A DNA stretch of 38,671 nt from CAYFJO01 sp964343305. GTDB lineage: Bacteria; Planctomycetota; Planctomycetia; Pirellulales; Pirellulaceae. Position 1 is the first letter of the stretch; every line of letters begins with the position of its first letter. Location of the stretch: the NCBI GenBank assembly GCA_964343305.1, contig CAYFJO010000053.1, positions 1-38,671 on the forward strand, in the 5' to 3' direction. A program made the translations under genes and the position numbers. This document shows positions 1-8,823 of the stretch, in pieces. The notes under the pieces are model-generated. The model was not told the DNA's origin, did not search any database, and saw only the letters and a list, made by a program, of their open reading frames with translations.

Positions 1-1031
1 TCCGTGCCTCTTGATGAATTTTCCTTAACGCGTCGGCCGAATTCGCTGAACACCATTACTGACACATCACCATCACGACCGATCGCTTCCAGGTCCTGCT
101 GGAAAGCCAGCAGCGCATCGCCAATATTCATGCAATTAACGTTTTGGGTACCGGTTTGTTGGCCATGAGTATCGAAGCCGCGCATGGCAGTGTAATAGAT
201 CCGAGTCCCCGAGCCCTTGGCGATCTGGGCGACAATCCGCGGCAGTGATTTTCCAATCTTGCCAAAACCGTAATCGCGTTTTGTTTTGTACTCCGCGCAC
301 GCATTGCGAATGAAGTCAGAAGACTCGTGCGCCGTGCCGGCGATCCCTCTGACAAGCTCCAGCGACGGGTTGCCGGATTCCTCTTTCTTTTTGAAGACCT
401 CGCGAAAGACAGCCTTCTGCTGGCCGGTGCTTTCCAGGATAAATTGATCGGGATCATCAAAGACAACCGTCGGGAATTGGCCGCCCCTCACCGCTCCGGA
501 CAGTTTGTCGCTCAGGTTGACAATCATCGGCCCCTTTTCGGGCAGCGGCAGTTCATTGGACATTCGCCCCAGCCAGCCGTCTGGCTGAGGATTATTGGGC
601 GACGCCCAGTGCCAGAACTTCATGGATTCAAAATGTGAACGCGAGCGATTGGGGTAGCCACAGCCGTGCACAACGGCCAGCTTCCCGTCCTTGAACAACT
701 TCTCCCACCCCAAAAGGAACGGATGAAACCCGAATTCATCACTCAACCTCAAAGCAGTGTTTTTACGAATCGCGATGGTGGGGCGTGCTCTGTAGTATTC
801 ATCCTGTTCGAAGGGGACGACCGTGTTCAAGCCGCAATTGCCTCCGGCGAGTTCCACGACCACAAGAATGCGATCCGAATTGCCGTTGGTGGCTCCGGTG
901 ACGGTATTGGCGGCCATGGCCAGGTCGGTTTCCCGCAGGAACAAGGGCAAGCCGGCCGCGACCCCGCACCCGTGCAGGCCATGCTGAATGAATCGTCTGC
1001 GAGAATGGAATGTTGAAGGCAATTTTTTCAT
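1..1031 (-). CDS. DUF1501 family secreted protein (C-terminus beyond window start)
   Basis: The frame is open from an ATG at 1031 to the left edge, about 343 codons, so the C-terminus lies outside the window. The N-terminus has a twin-arginine-like stretch RRRFIQHG followed by a hydrophobic, glycine/alanine-rich segment, which suggests Tat export. DUF1501 hallmarks are visible: ILVVVELAGGNCGLNTVVP near residue 55, HGCGYPNRSRSHFESM near 122, a GFDTHGQQ motif near 285, and VFSEFGRRVKEN near the cut end. DUF1501 proteins belong to the alkaline-phosphatase/sulfatase-like superfamily; their substrate is unknown. It lies 62 bases downstream of the DUF1800 gene, its usual partner in planctomycetes. 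The family call is firm, the enzymatic role is not known. Confidence 0.93.
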   Translation of the reverse strand, partial: MKKLPSTFHSRRRFIQHGLHGCGVAAGLPLFLRETDLAMAANTVTGATNGNSDRILVVVELAGGNCGLNTVVPFEQDEYYRARPTIAIRKNTALRLSDEFGFHPFLLGWEKLFKDGKLAVVHGCGYPNRSRSHFESMKFWHWASPNNPQPDGWLGRMSNELPLPEKGPMIVNLSDKLSGAVRGGQFPTVVFDDPDQFILESTGQQKAVFREVFKKKEESGNPSLELVRGIAGTAHESSDFIRNACAEYKTKRDYGFGKIGKSLPRIVAQIAKGSGTRIYYTAMRGFDTHGQQTGTQNVNCMNIGDALLAFQQDLEAIGRDGDVSVMVFSEFGRRVKENSSRGT

Positions 1032-1093
1032 AGGATCATCTGTTGGCTGAAAATATTCTAAAGGATCAGGCGGCAAGTTTTTTGGCGGCCTAG

Positions 1094-3010
1094 TTAGAAC
1101 AACTGGTACTCCGGCAAACTCAGAATGATATGGAGCGATTCTTTCAGATTGGTATTGAGCCACTGTTGCGAAAAGTCGATGCTCTCGCCACCGAGTTTTT
1201 CGACCAGAAACTGTATCACGGCGATCCGATCGGAATCTGTCGGGCGCATGCGCAAAAAGCGCAGTTCCAGATACTCGACAGCACTGGGGGCGGTGGTGAC
1301 ACCGGCGTCGTTGAGCATCTTTACCAAATCAATATTGGTTGGAGTCGGCGGTACATCTTTGACCCGCTGGTTGATCATCACATAGGCATGGTAAACGCCC
1401 ACGGTATTATTCGACTCTTGAATCCGCATTAATCGCTTGGTGGAGGGAGACATGCTGTTTTCATCTTTGCCCTTCATGATGCTCTGGGCAATGTTCTCGT
1501 TAGCTTTGGCCGCCGCCAAGATTTTTTCTGCCGCTTCCTTGTTTGGAGCGGGGAATTTCTGCCAGTAACGCCCCCCGGCTGATTTCGGTTGCAGCAGATG
1601 TCTCATCATGTTGTCGCGCTGATACAAGGTCGATGGATTGAGCCAGGAAGTCCCACCGTCCTTGTCGCCGGCCCATCCAGCCACATTGGGAGGGTCGCCG
1701 ATCGCTTGTCCCAATTGATCAATCGCCTTGGGGAACAAGGGTATGCGAGGCGTCTGGCGGAGCCCCAGCTTCTTATAGCTGGATATCAAAAATTGAACGG
1801 GGCTCTTGATCTGTCTCGCATACGAGGCGGATGAATAAAAGTCCCGACTGAGAAAGATCTTCTTGAGCAAGGGTTTGATTTCGTACTTCTGCTCCCGCAG
1901 CACCGCAGCCAATTCTTCATTGACCGGGTCGCTCAAGTCTTCCCGCACAAAAAACTTGTAGAGCTTCGAACTGACAAACCGAGCGCAGGCCGGTTGTTCT
2001 AGAATGATGTCAACCACATCCTCATCGTTGAAGTTGCCAGTTTTTCCCAGAATGGTTTTTTCAGAATCATCAAAGTCGGCCTTGTTGAACCAGGATTTCA
2101 GCCCGTAGACCTTCCACCCCGTCAGGGCGCGGGCCGCTTCATTGATGTCTTGCTCTGTGTAGTTACCGACCCCTAGGCCAAACAGCTCAAGGATTTCCCG
2201 AGCGTAGTTTTCGTTCGTGTCGGTCTTCACGTTCGTGCGTCCGTCCAGGTAAATCAACATGCCCGGATTGCGGTTAACACCCTTGAGTAATTCACCGAAG
2301 TTACCGTTGGCATGTTTGCGAAAGAGCGCAAACTGCTGGAGCATCAATCGATAATCCTCGATCTTGTAAACTTCGATGGCGATATGCCCATGCCAAAACA
2401 AGGCGAGTTTTTCCTGCAAAGGCCGGCGCGTGAGCAGCGCCCGATCAGCCAACCAGATTTCAGCCCGGTCCCATTCAAAAGGCGATACCGCCAGACTGTA
2501 TTGACAAATGGTGTTGATCGGCTGAAGCCAGAGCGGCTTGCTGCGATCCTTGCCCGCTTTGGCCCCCATGTGCTCGCCGGTTCGCCAGGCTTTTTTTATG
2601 ATTCTGTCGAAGGAAAGGTGCTCGTCCTTGCCGGGGAACATGCCTTTCCAGATACCCGAGTGGTCGAACTCCGGGATGGGCGCATTTGGGACCTTCTGAA
2701 AATCCACCAGGTGATCCACCGCTTCCTCGGGCGTCATGGCGGCGAGCTGCTTGATTTCGTCGGGCGTGCCACCAAATCCGGCCCGCTCCAACAAATGCGC
2801 CGCCCGTTGATACGACCAGTCCGCCTCGCCGATGGGCGTCAGGTCGTCGACCCACGACCGAGGACCCGCGGCTTTCGTCCAGTCTGGCTCATTGGCTTGT
2901 GTGCGTGCCGTGGTGCAGTCGAGCACACATACAAGCGCCAACGCTATGGCTGCCCCCACAACTCCAAACCGGCCCGCCTGCCTCATCTTGCAGTACTTTG
3001 TCAGTGTCAT
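1094..3010 (-). CDS. DUF1800 family secreted protein
   Basis: A 638-residue protein with a basic start, a hydrophobic stretch (about residues 14-32) and an alanine-rich region consistent with a signal peptide. The DUF1800 pattern is clear: AAHLLERAGFGGTPDEI near residue 70, FWHGHIA near 204, NYAREILELFGLGVGNYTEQDI near 270, ARALTGW near 290, and KSPVQFLISSYKKLG followed by PPNVAGWAGG-type residues near 440. The length fits planctomycete members. Function is uncharacterised; the family is repeatedly found next to DUF1501, as here. An in-frame start at M9 is possible. The intergenic space upstream carries one copy of the ATGTCCACGATT motif at 3177-3191, about 165 bases before the start, so the pair may form its own transcription unit. 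Confidence 0.93.
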   Translation of the reverse strand: MTLTKYCKMRQAGRFGVVGAAIALALVCVLDCTTARTQANEPDWTKAAGPRSWVDDLTPIGEADWSYQRAAHLLERAGFGGTPDEIKQLAAMTPEEAVDHLVDFQKVPNAPIPEFDHSGIWKGMFPGKDEHLSFDRIIKKAWRTGEHMGAKAGKDRSKPLWLQPINTICQYSLAVSPFEWDRAEIWLADRALLTRRPLQEKLALFWHGHIAIEVYKIEDYRLMLQQFALFRKHANGNFGELLKGVNRNPGMLIYLDGRTNVKTDTNENYAREILELFGLGVGNYTEQDINEAARALTGWKVYGLKSWFNKADFDDSEKTILGKTGNFNDEDVVDIILEQPACARFVSSKLYKFFVREDLSDPVNEELAAVLREQKYEIKPLLKKIFLSRDFYSSASYARQIKSPVQFLISSYKKLGLRQTPRIPLFPKAIDQLGQAIGDPPNVAGWAGDKDGGTSWLNPSTLYQRDNMMRHLLQPKSAGGRYWQKFPAPNKEAAEKILAAAKANENIAQSIMKGKDENSMSPSTKRLMRIQESNNTVGVYHAYVMINQRVKDVPPTPTNIDLVKMLNDAGVTTAPSAVEYLELRFLRMRPTDSDRIAVIQFLVEKLGGESIDFSQQWLNTNLKESLHIILSLPEYQLF

Positions 3011-3176
3011 GGGGGTCGTATCCTCTGAATTGACGAACCAAGTTAATGTAAGGGGATTGACCTGTGTGCAGCCAGCTCGTCGAATGTTGGAATTTTCGGC
3101 GGCACATCATGCTTGATGCCCGCGCATGCTGATTCGTTCATCCCTAAATAACCAGAGGACACCTGAAATCGTGGAC

Positions 3177-3191
3177 ATTGTACGAGCAATT
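3177..3191 (-). promoter_or_regulatory. Conserved intergenic motif, copy 1
   Basis: The plus strand reads AATCGTGGACATTGT. The same 15 bases occur at 12872-12886, and the first 12 at 18914-18925. All three sites are intergenic and upstream of a minus-strand gene. This copy is about 165 bases before the DUF1800 start. It could be a promoter or regulator site, a transcript leader element, or the end of a short leader ORF, since each copy contains ATG TCC ACG ATT in the minus direction. The role is inferred only from recurrence and position. Confidence 0.35.
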
Positions 3192-3266
3192 TTTCTGGTA
3201 GACTGTGCTAGTTCAGCGAAAGTTGCGTTGTTCAGTTGAGGGCATGAAGCCGCCTATGATTTGAGG

Positions 3267-3527
3267 TTACTGTAGTCTTCGGGGGATGAACTGCCCGACT
3301 CTCGGAGACACCCATGCCACAAACCAAGCGCCCAACGATCCCGCTTTCCAAGGGCTGGAAGCCCTTGGTTCGGTCCGCCGTGCTCCATGTGAGATCTCGC
3401 TCGGCAGAGTCTGGCCCGCACCCCACAGGACGTGTTGAGGCACGATCGCAAATCCCGCCAGTGCAGCGCTGCCGATTGACTTCTGAAGAAACTCTCGGCG
3501 TTTCAAACGACGGTCATGCGATGTCAT
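3267..3527 (-). pseudogene. Remnant of a Tat-exported protein, probably Gfo/Idh/MocA type
   Basis: An 86-codon frame starts 14 bases after the SHD1 gene stop, behind a good ribosome site (GGGGAGG). Its first ~44 residues look like a real Tat signal: KRREFLQKSIGSAALAGFAI, then VLWGAGQTLPSE, the kind of leader seen on planctomycete Gfo/Idh/MocA oxidoreductases, which normally continue with PSEKLN and a glycine-rich nucleotide-binding loop. Here the sequence instead becomes ISHGARRTEPRASSPWKAG, part of it encoded by a perfect palindrome (3348-3368), and ends at 3267. I read it as the 5' end of a former last gene of the operon, interrupted or deleted at the palindrome. It could still yield a short exported peptide. 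The oxidoreductase assignment rests on the leader only. Confidence 0.5.
3348..3368. repeat. Short perfect palindrome (hairpin)
   Basis: Arms CCAAGGGCT and AGCCCTTGG flank a 3-base spacer GGA. The hairpin is extragenic in style and sits where the Tat-leader remnant loses its family resemblance. It has no adjacent GTAG, so it is not clearly of the same type as the other palindromes. A role as terminator, RNA-stability element or mobile palindrome cannot be separated here. Confidence 0.6.
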
Positions 3528-3541
3528 GGTTCACGCCTCCC

Positions 3542-5221
3542 CTATTTGCGCTTCTTCCAGTCGTCCAAGTACTTCTGATCGACCGGGCTGAGCATGTCGT
3601 ACGGGACTCTCACAGTCTTGCCGTCGGATTTCTCGAGAACGGCGATGCCGTTGGCAAACGTCACCAAGCGGGCCTGGGTCGAGTACTTGCCGCTAGTCCA
3701 CTTACGAAAAGCAAGATCGTTGCTCGGGTCTGGTTCTCGGGAAGACTCGGGCTCACTGTCGTCGGAGGAAACGACGGTTCGGGCAGGACGATATCCTTCG
3801 GGCTGGATGGTGAACTCGATCGGCTTCGTTGAACTTGCGTTCACCCATACGATCAGAACATCTTTCCACTGGCGGCCGTCTTCAAGTTCTAATGTCTCGT
3901 AACTTCCGGCGCGGAAGTCGCTGCCTCGGCGAACTGCCTCGCCATTGACCTTGAGTTGCGGAAACCGTTTGCTCCAGTTGTTGACCAAGAAAGTGGGATT
4001 CACTACCGGTGAATCCTCGCTGGCGGCCAGCCGCACTTGGACTACCGGCTGTTTGGCCGACTCGATATCGATAAGATAGGCCCGGTCGCCGAGGTCATAC
4101 CCGTACTGCTTTGCCCCGCTTTGTCCAACCAGTTGCATCTCCGGGGCCTGCAGCCAGGAGCGTGCCAGGGCCGCGAGTTCCTCGGCCGGCTCCCGGTTCG
4201 TCGTGAAACCGTTGAGCCAGATCTCGCTCATCGACGTGTCGGTCACTTTCCAGAACTCTCCCCAGTTCATCTGACCCAGACCGGCCACCGAGTAGCCGCT
4301 TTGCCTGGTCGTGCCAGGCGGGAAACATGGCACCAGTTGGACTTGCCTGTGTACGGGCACATACGGGGTCACCGAGAGCGTCCGCGACCAACGTCCCATC
4401 CGCCAGGGGCGATACTGTGACTTGGTATCTACCACATGGATGTTCGCATCGCGGAAGTCGCCGTAGACCCGACTCATCTTGCGATACTCGTTGATGCCCA
4501 GCGGATACGGGTTGAGGCTGACCGTCTTATGCGCGCCGTCCATCTTGATCAAGGTGAGGACTCCGTCCTCCAGGTGATCGCTTGCCGTCATGCCTCGGCA
4601 CGGCTTCCCCCACCACAGGTACATGCCTTCGAGTTCGTACGGATACTTGGCGCCGTGGCGGCCGGCCTCTCTGGCAACCGCGCTCCAGATTTTGACGCGC
4701 CGTATGTGAGTTCCATCTGGGTGGAAGACGTACCATTCGTCCGTCCAGTTCCCCGGACCGTAGGGGACGACCTGGGCTTTCTCCTGGTGGCAGATCTTGT
4801 CTCCCTTGACCAGGGCACAACGGTGTCGCACGACGATACGTGCCTCGTTCTGACTCTCAATCCACATCCGCGAGTATCGGTTGTCTTTGTCGTTCCAGGA
4901 CTCGTAGGAGGCCCCTTCGTGGAAGCCTTCCTCCGTGTTGTAGGTTTCTGTTGCGCCGTTGGTGTACGGAATGCCGTTTTCGGTGATCAACTTGACGTGC
5001 CCGGGCAGGTCGAAGCTCATGTGTGCCCGCGTGCCTTCGAAGGTGACGATCACCCATCCTTTCGCATCTGGCGGAGGCCGGAGTGTCGGGTTGGCATTCC
5101 CCATCGCTTGGAACTTCTGGGCGTGAGCCTGTCCGACGCAACCGATTGCCACGGCGACTACGGCAATCGCCGAGAGGCCTGCGAATCGCGTGGATCGAAA
5201 AACAGTAGCGGAACTCGTCAT
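3542..5221 (-). CDS. Secreted protein with C-terminal SHD1 domain, function unknown
   Basis: A 559-residue protein with a signal peptide (hydrophobic residues about 15-30, then AHAQ). The long middle part is rich in aromatic residues (WTDEWYVFHPDGTH, MYLWWGKPC, WRMGRWSRT) and looks like a beta-rich extracellular domain that I do not recognise. The last ~55 residues, from FRKWTSGKY through VTFANGIAVLEKSDGKTV to YLDDWKKRK, match the SLA1 homology domain 1 pattern that planctomycetes append to many secreted proteins. It starts inside an ATGA overlap with the mini-ORF upstream, so it is translationally linked to the sigma/FecR operon. A role in surface or extracellular substrate handling is inference from location and neighbours. 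Confidence 0.85.
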   Translation of the reverse strand: MTSSATVFRSTRFAGLSAIAVVAVAIGCVGQAHAQKFQAMGNANPTLRPPPDAKGWVIVTFEGTRAHMSFDLPGHVKLITENGIPYTNGATETYNTEEGFHEGASYESWNDKDNRYSRMWIESQNEARIVVRHRCALVKGDKICHQEKAQVVPYGPGNWTDEWYVFHPDGTHIRRVKIWSAVAREAGRHGAKYPYELEGMYLWWGKPCRGMTASDHLEDGVLTLIKMDGAHKTVSLNPYPLGINEYRKMSRVYGDFRDANIHVVDTKSQYRPWRMGRWSRTLSVTPYVPVHRQVQLVPCFPPGTTRQSGYSVAGLGQMNWGEFWKVTDTSMSEIWLNGFTTNREPAEELAALARSWLQAPEMQLVGQSGAKQYGYDLGDRAYLIDIESAKQPVVQVRLAASEDSPVVNPTFLVNNWSKRFPQLKVNGEAVRRGSDFRAGSYETLELEDGRQWKDVLIVWVNASSTKPIEFTIQPEGYRPARTVVSSDDSEPESSREPDPSNDLAFRKWTSGKYSTQARLVTFANGIAVLEKSDGKTVRVPYDMLSPVDQKYLDDWKKRK

Positions 5222-5352
5222 GAGTTTCGGATTTCTTCTTGGCCGAAAGTCTCGACGACTTTCGCTACGGTGTATTGGGAAAAAGTTAAGTTTCTTTTCG
5301 CCTTGTGGATCTTACGCTTGGGTCCTTTAGAAGTGACCTTCTTACTCATCAT
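5218..5352 (-). CDS. 44-residue basic mini-protein between two operon genes
   Basis: A small frame starts at ATG 5352 (or ATG 5349) and ends at 5218. It overlaps the stop region of the YVTN gene (GATGATGAGTAA) and its own TGA overlaps the next gene's start as ATGA, so all three frames are chained by coupling overlaps. The N-terminal half is very basic (SKKVTSKGPKRKIHKAKR). The C-terminal residues VAKVVETFG are encoded by a REP-type palindrome at 5244-5268. It may be a real small protein, a coupling ORF that merely carries ribosomes to the next start, or a chance frame created by the repeat. I know no family for it. Confidence 0.45.
   Translation of the reverse strand: MMSKKVTSKGPKRKIHKAKRNLTFSQYTVAKVVETFGQEEIRNS
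5244..5268 (-). repeat. Single REP-type element (GTAG plus hairpin)
   Basis: On the minus strand it reads GTAG, then CGAAAGTC, loop GTCGA, then GACTTTCG. The arms pair perfectly over 8 bases. The layout and bases closely match each half of the inverted pair at 17107-17172 (GTAG, CCGAAGTC, GCCAA, GACTTCGG). A GTAG tetranucleotide 5' of a short hairpin is the signature of REP elements handled by RAYT transposases. It lies inside the mini-ORF, 23 bases before the SHD1 gene start. Confidence 0.75.
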
Positions 5353-8300
5353 CCTTGCTTCCTTGATTCGGCTTCGCAGCGTGTTCACGCAGTATCTGAG
5401 CAATGCGAGGGCGTTCTCTTTCGATGTGTTTTAGTTCCACCTTGATTCCGACCGCGTCAGCAATCGCCTTGTAGAAGCCCGCCAAACCGTCGTTCCATTC
5501 TCCCGACACCACGTTGATAGGCGTTTCTCCACGATTATTCTTCTGAGTGATCGAACCGCTATGATCCAGCAGCAGTTGTACGATCTCCGTGCGGCAGAGG
5601 AAGGCAGCGACGTGGAGTGGTGTATTGCCGTCGTTGTTGGTCGCGTCAACTTTTGCTCCACGCTCGATCAAGTATTTGGCGATGTCGAGCTGTCCATGAA
5701 GTGCGGCGGTGCTGAGTAATGTCGATCCGCCGTCGCCATGCCGCGCGTTGATCTGCCGTGCATCGCCAAGTCGCTTCTTGGTTTCTGCCAAGTTGCCCTT
5801 GGCGACGACTCTTGCCAATGCGTCTCTACGGCCAATATGCGGTTCATCGATGTTGCGTTCCAATTCCGCGGCAGCCTCCGCGTCCTTGACGGTGTGGAAG
5901 ATAAAATCGTTACTGAATAATCCGTTTTTCGACTGGACTTGCAGCAGATGCATACCGGCCGAAGGTAACGAATCCAGTGAAATCAGGACTTTCTCTTGTG
6001 CGTCCTCTTCGAGCATGATGGAACCGTCCACACGCCGCCCATCGACATATACGCTTGCATACTGGTCGAAGTTGCGGCCGCTGACGGCCAAGGTGCTCTC
6101 GCCTTCATGCAGGATCGGAAATCTCTGTCGCCCTCGTTGTTCGTGGATCGAACCCAGCGTCCACAGGGCTGGTTGCGGAGATTCGACGTCGGCGTTCTCC
6201 CCATGTCTTCCCGTAAATGTGCCTACAAACTTACCATCGCGGGCAAATGCTGCGAGTTGTTCGCGGGTGAATAACGCGCGATCGCGAGCCTTGCTCACAT
6301 AGACACCGCCTTGGAACTCGGGATCGAATTGCAGCTCAACACATTTCGTATTTGATTCGTCAATGAAGACTCCCTCGGCTTCGAGCACAACGCCACCTTC
6401 CCACGCGGAGACTTCCAATGCATTCAGCAAATCAGCTGTTAAAGCGTCGTTTACCGACGTTGCGTTGAGCGTCACTTGGCGGGCGAAAGACCCCGAGAAT
6501 CCCGTGCTGCCTTCCACCACCATGTTCCAGACAGGATTAAATCGGCGTCGCCCGCCCCACGAGAACCGCCAAATCTCTTCTTCGGGCTGGCCACGTTCCG
6601 CGACGTTACGATAGAACGGAAACTCAATGATATTCAACCGGCCTTGAGGAAGGATTAGGAAGCGGTCGTACGCGCCGCGCCACGTTGGCGCTTCCATACC
6701 GGTTCCCGGCGTGTTCGTGCTCACCAAGAACGGCATGCGATGACAATTGCCGCACACATTCGGACGCGACTTTGAGGGATCGTTGTCTCCGTCGATGTGA
6801 AACAGCTTGTAGCCCTGTTGCGCGGTCTCTGACAAAACGTTGTCATATGCACGACGCTGCGCGGGTGGGAATGGTACGCTGAGCAAATACATCGCCAGGT
6901 CGTCGCGCTCCGCCGCCGTAAGCGCGCCGGGCTTGCCTTCGTCGTTGACCGCGTCGTTTCCATGCGCTCGCAGGACGTCGGCCAAGCTGGCGTCGATCAG
7001 ATGCCGCGTGCTGGTCGTTTGGTCCTCAATATCCGTGGTTGGCTCGACCGACGTGCGGATGTTCGCGCTGTTGTTGCCGCCGTAGGGATCGCCAAGTACG
7101 CCGTCCCAGTGGAATGGGGCGGTATCGCGCAGGCCGCGAATAGGCATCGTGGAACGAGGCATGATTTGATTGCCGCCTGTGACGATCGGCGTCTTGAGAA
7201 CCCACAATAACTGATCGGTGTTGCCGTCGGGATGACAGCTTTCGCACGAAAACGTGCCGGTTGATGAAGCATCGGCGTCGTTGAACCAGGTACGGCCAAG
7301 CTTGACCTGCCGATGCGTGGGATCTTCCAGCTTGACAAATCCGGAAACCTTCGGGCTCGCCGAGTTGGATAAGTCAATCAGCGAGACTGTGTTGGCCACA
7401 GCATTGTAGACCCACGCCCGCGCCGGTTTTCCATCATCAGTGCTTTCGAGTGCGATCCCGCGTGGCACCGCTCCGACCGGGACGCGTCCAAGCACTTCGC
7501 CGCTTTCTGCGTCGACGGTGAACAGCTTGTCGGAGCCGGCAGCGACGGCGACCAGGGTCGAGTCGTCACCGCTAATCTGAACTGCGTACGGCGTCGCTAA
7601 AGCCATGCCCGTTTCGGGATGCTTCGGTGGTAGTGGCTCCAAGTTGATGAACTCGACGGTTGTCTTCGCCCGTGAGCCGACGGCGCTAGCCGCGGGTTTC
7701 GAAGTTTCCTTCACTTTCGCTTCACCCGACGCTAGCGCGTTCGGCTCACTAAATCGAACCTTCGTAATCTGATTCAGAAATGCGCGGTTTTCCATCTCCT
7801 TCATGCCATGCTTCTTGGTGCCCGCGCGGCCATTGGCGTCGTTGCGCGCGTCGGTCTGAGCGATAAACAAGCGGCCTGCTGAATCGACCGTGAGTCCGTA
7901 AAGCAACGTGCCCAGTGTGTCGACCGTTTCAACCAGTTTGTCGGTCTCGGTATCAAACACGAACAGGTCGCGATCCGGCACATCCGGATGCTTGACAATG
8001 TCGGTCACATGTCCCAACGAAAGAACATTGTTAACGCGAATGGAATGTTCCCAGGCGTCAAACGTCACCAGATCGCCGTCAATGTCATCCTTAGAACCTC
8101 CGGAGAGTTGCGTTTTGTTATTCGACTCGAACGGGATGACGTAGAGTCGGTCGCCGTGAACCGCAATCGCCCGCGGGTCCTGAGCGGCGATCCTGAGCCG
8201 CTTGCTCACTTTGCGCGTAGCCACGTCGATAACGGCGATCTGGTTTTCCGATGACAGCGCGACATACGCTTTATCGTTGCCAGCGAACGCAATGCCGATC

Positions 8301-8773
8301 GGTTCATCAAAAGTGGTAGCCTTCGTTTTTGGGTCGAACTGCTGAATCGTGGCCACGACTTGTAGGTACGTTGGACTGCCTGGGAAGTTATCGATGACGC
8401 TGACCGAATCCGAGACGTGATTCGACACCCAAACTTCCTTGCCATCTGGCCGCACGGCAATGCTGACCGGGTCGATACCAACGTGAATGCGGGATCGGAC
8501 CTTCCGAGTCTCCGCGTCGATTACATCGACGGTGTCTGCCGGGGTATTCACCACAAAGACATCGCCACCGTGGATAGCCATCGGTGACGCATGCGGGCTC
8601 GCAAACGTTGGATGCCCGATACGCAGAGGTCTTCGAGGCGAATCACCCCGTTTCCTAGCCGAGGCAGGAGCGGCCGAAACTCCCGATTCCGTTCCGCCTG
8701 GCACGATCATCAAACAGAGAATGGCTGCGCACAGTATCGTCGCAGCGAGGACGGTCAAACGGCTCTTTGTCAT
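5342..8773 (-). CDS. YVTN propeller / c-type heme / TIG-like / ankyrin fusion protein, exported
   Basis: A 1143-residue protein with a signal peptide (hydrophobic residues about 6-26). Residues ~55-480 form YVTN-type beta-propeller repeats (DTVDVIDAETRKV, SDSVSVIDN, NQIAVIDVATRKV, KLFTVDAESGEVLGRVPVG, NTVSLIDLS). Two covalent heme sites follow: CESCH at 510-514 and CGNCH at 674-678, in a region resembling di-heme peroxidase/MauG-like domains (RGLRDTAPFHWDGVLGDP). Residues ~885-960 look like an IPT/TIG domain (ESTLAVSGRNFDQYASVYVDG). The C-terminus carries two to three ankyrin repeats (~1010-1090: STLLSTAALHGQLDIAKYLI, NDGNTPLHVAAFL). It probably acts outside the cytoplasm in electron transfer or oxidation; the substrate is unknown. 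It is the largest gene of the sigma/FecR operon. Confidence 0.9.
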   Translation of the reverse strand: MTKSRLTVLAATILCAAILCLMIVPGGTESGVSAAPASARKRGDSPRRPLRIGHPTFASPHASPMAIHGGDVFVVNTPADTVDVIDAETRKVRSRIHVGIDPVSIAVRPDGKEVWVSNHVSDSVSVIDNFPGSPTYLQVVATIQQFDPKTKATTFDEPIGIAFAGNDKAYVALSSENQIAVIDVATRKVSKRLRIAAQDPRAIAVHGDRLYVIPFESNNKTQLSGGSKDDIDGDLVTFDAWEHSIRVNNVLSLGHVTDIVKHPDVPDRDLFVFDTETDKLVETVDTLGTLLYGLTVDSAGRLFIAQTDARNDANGRAGTKKHGMKEMENRAFLNQITKVRFSEPNALASGEAKVKETSKPAASAVGSRAKTTVEFINLEPLPPKHPETGMALATPYAVQISGDDSTLVAVAAGSDKLFTVDAESGEVLGRVPVGAVPRGIALESTDDGKPARAWVYNAVANTVSLIDLSNSASPKVSGFVKLEDPTHRQVKLGRTWFNDADASSTGTFSCESCHPDGNTDQLLWVLKTPIVTGGNQIMPRSTMPIRGLRDTAPFHWDGVLGDPYGGNNSANIRTSVEPTTDIEDQTTSTRHLIDASLADVLRAHGNDAVNDEGKPGALTAAERDDLAMYLLSVPFPPAQRRAYDNVLSETAQQGYKLFHIDGDNDPSKSRPNVCGNCHRMPFLVSTNTPGTGMEAPTWRGAYDRFLILPQGRLNIIEFPFYRNVAERGQPEEEIWRFSWGGRRRFNPVWNMVVEGSTGFSGSFARQVTLNATSVNDALTADLLNALEVSAWEGGVVLEAEGVFIDESNTKCVELQFDPEFQGGVYVSKARDRALFTREQLAAFARDGKFVGTFTGRHGENADVESPQPALWTLGSIHEQRGRQRFPILHEGESTLAVSGRNFDQYASVYVDGRRVDGSIMLEEDAQEKVLISLDSLPSAGMHLLQVQSKNGLFSNDFIFHTVKDAEAAAELERNIDEPHIGRRDALARVVAKGNLAETKKRLGDARQINARHGDGGSTLLSTAALHGQLDIAKYLIERGAKVDATNNDGNTPLHVAAFLCRTEIVQLLLDHSGSITQKNNRGETPINVVSGEWNDGLAGFYKAIADAVGIKVELKHIERERPRIAQILREHAAKPNQGSKDDE

Positions 8774-8823
8774 CTTGCGCGTTCCTTATATCTGCTGAGA
8801 ACAGCCAGTTTCGTAGATTGCGA

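Noticed and set aside
4436..5434. 332-codon plus-strand open frame
   Set aside because: It lies antisense to the SHD1 gene and has no family motifs, while the minus frame has a signal peptide, SHD1 domain and operon overlaps.
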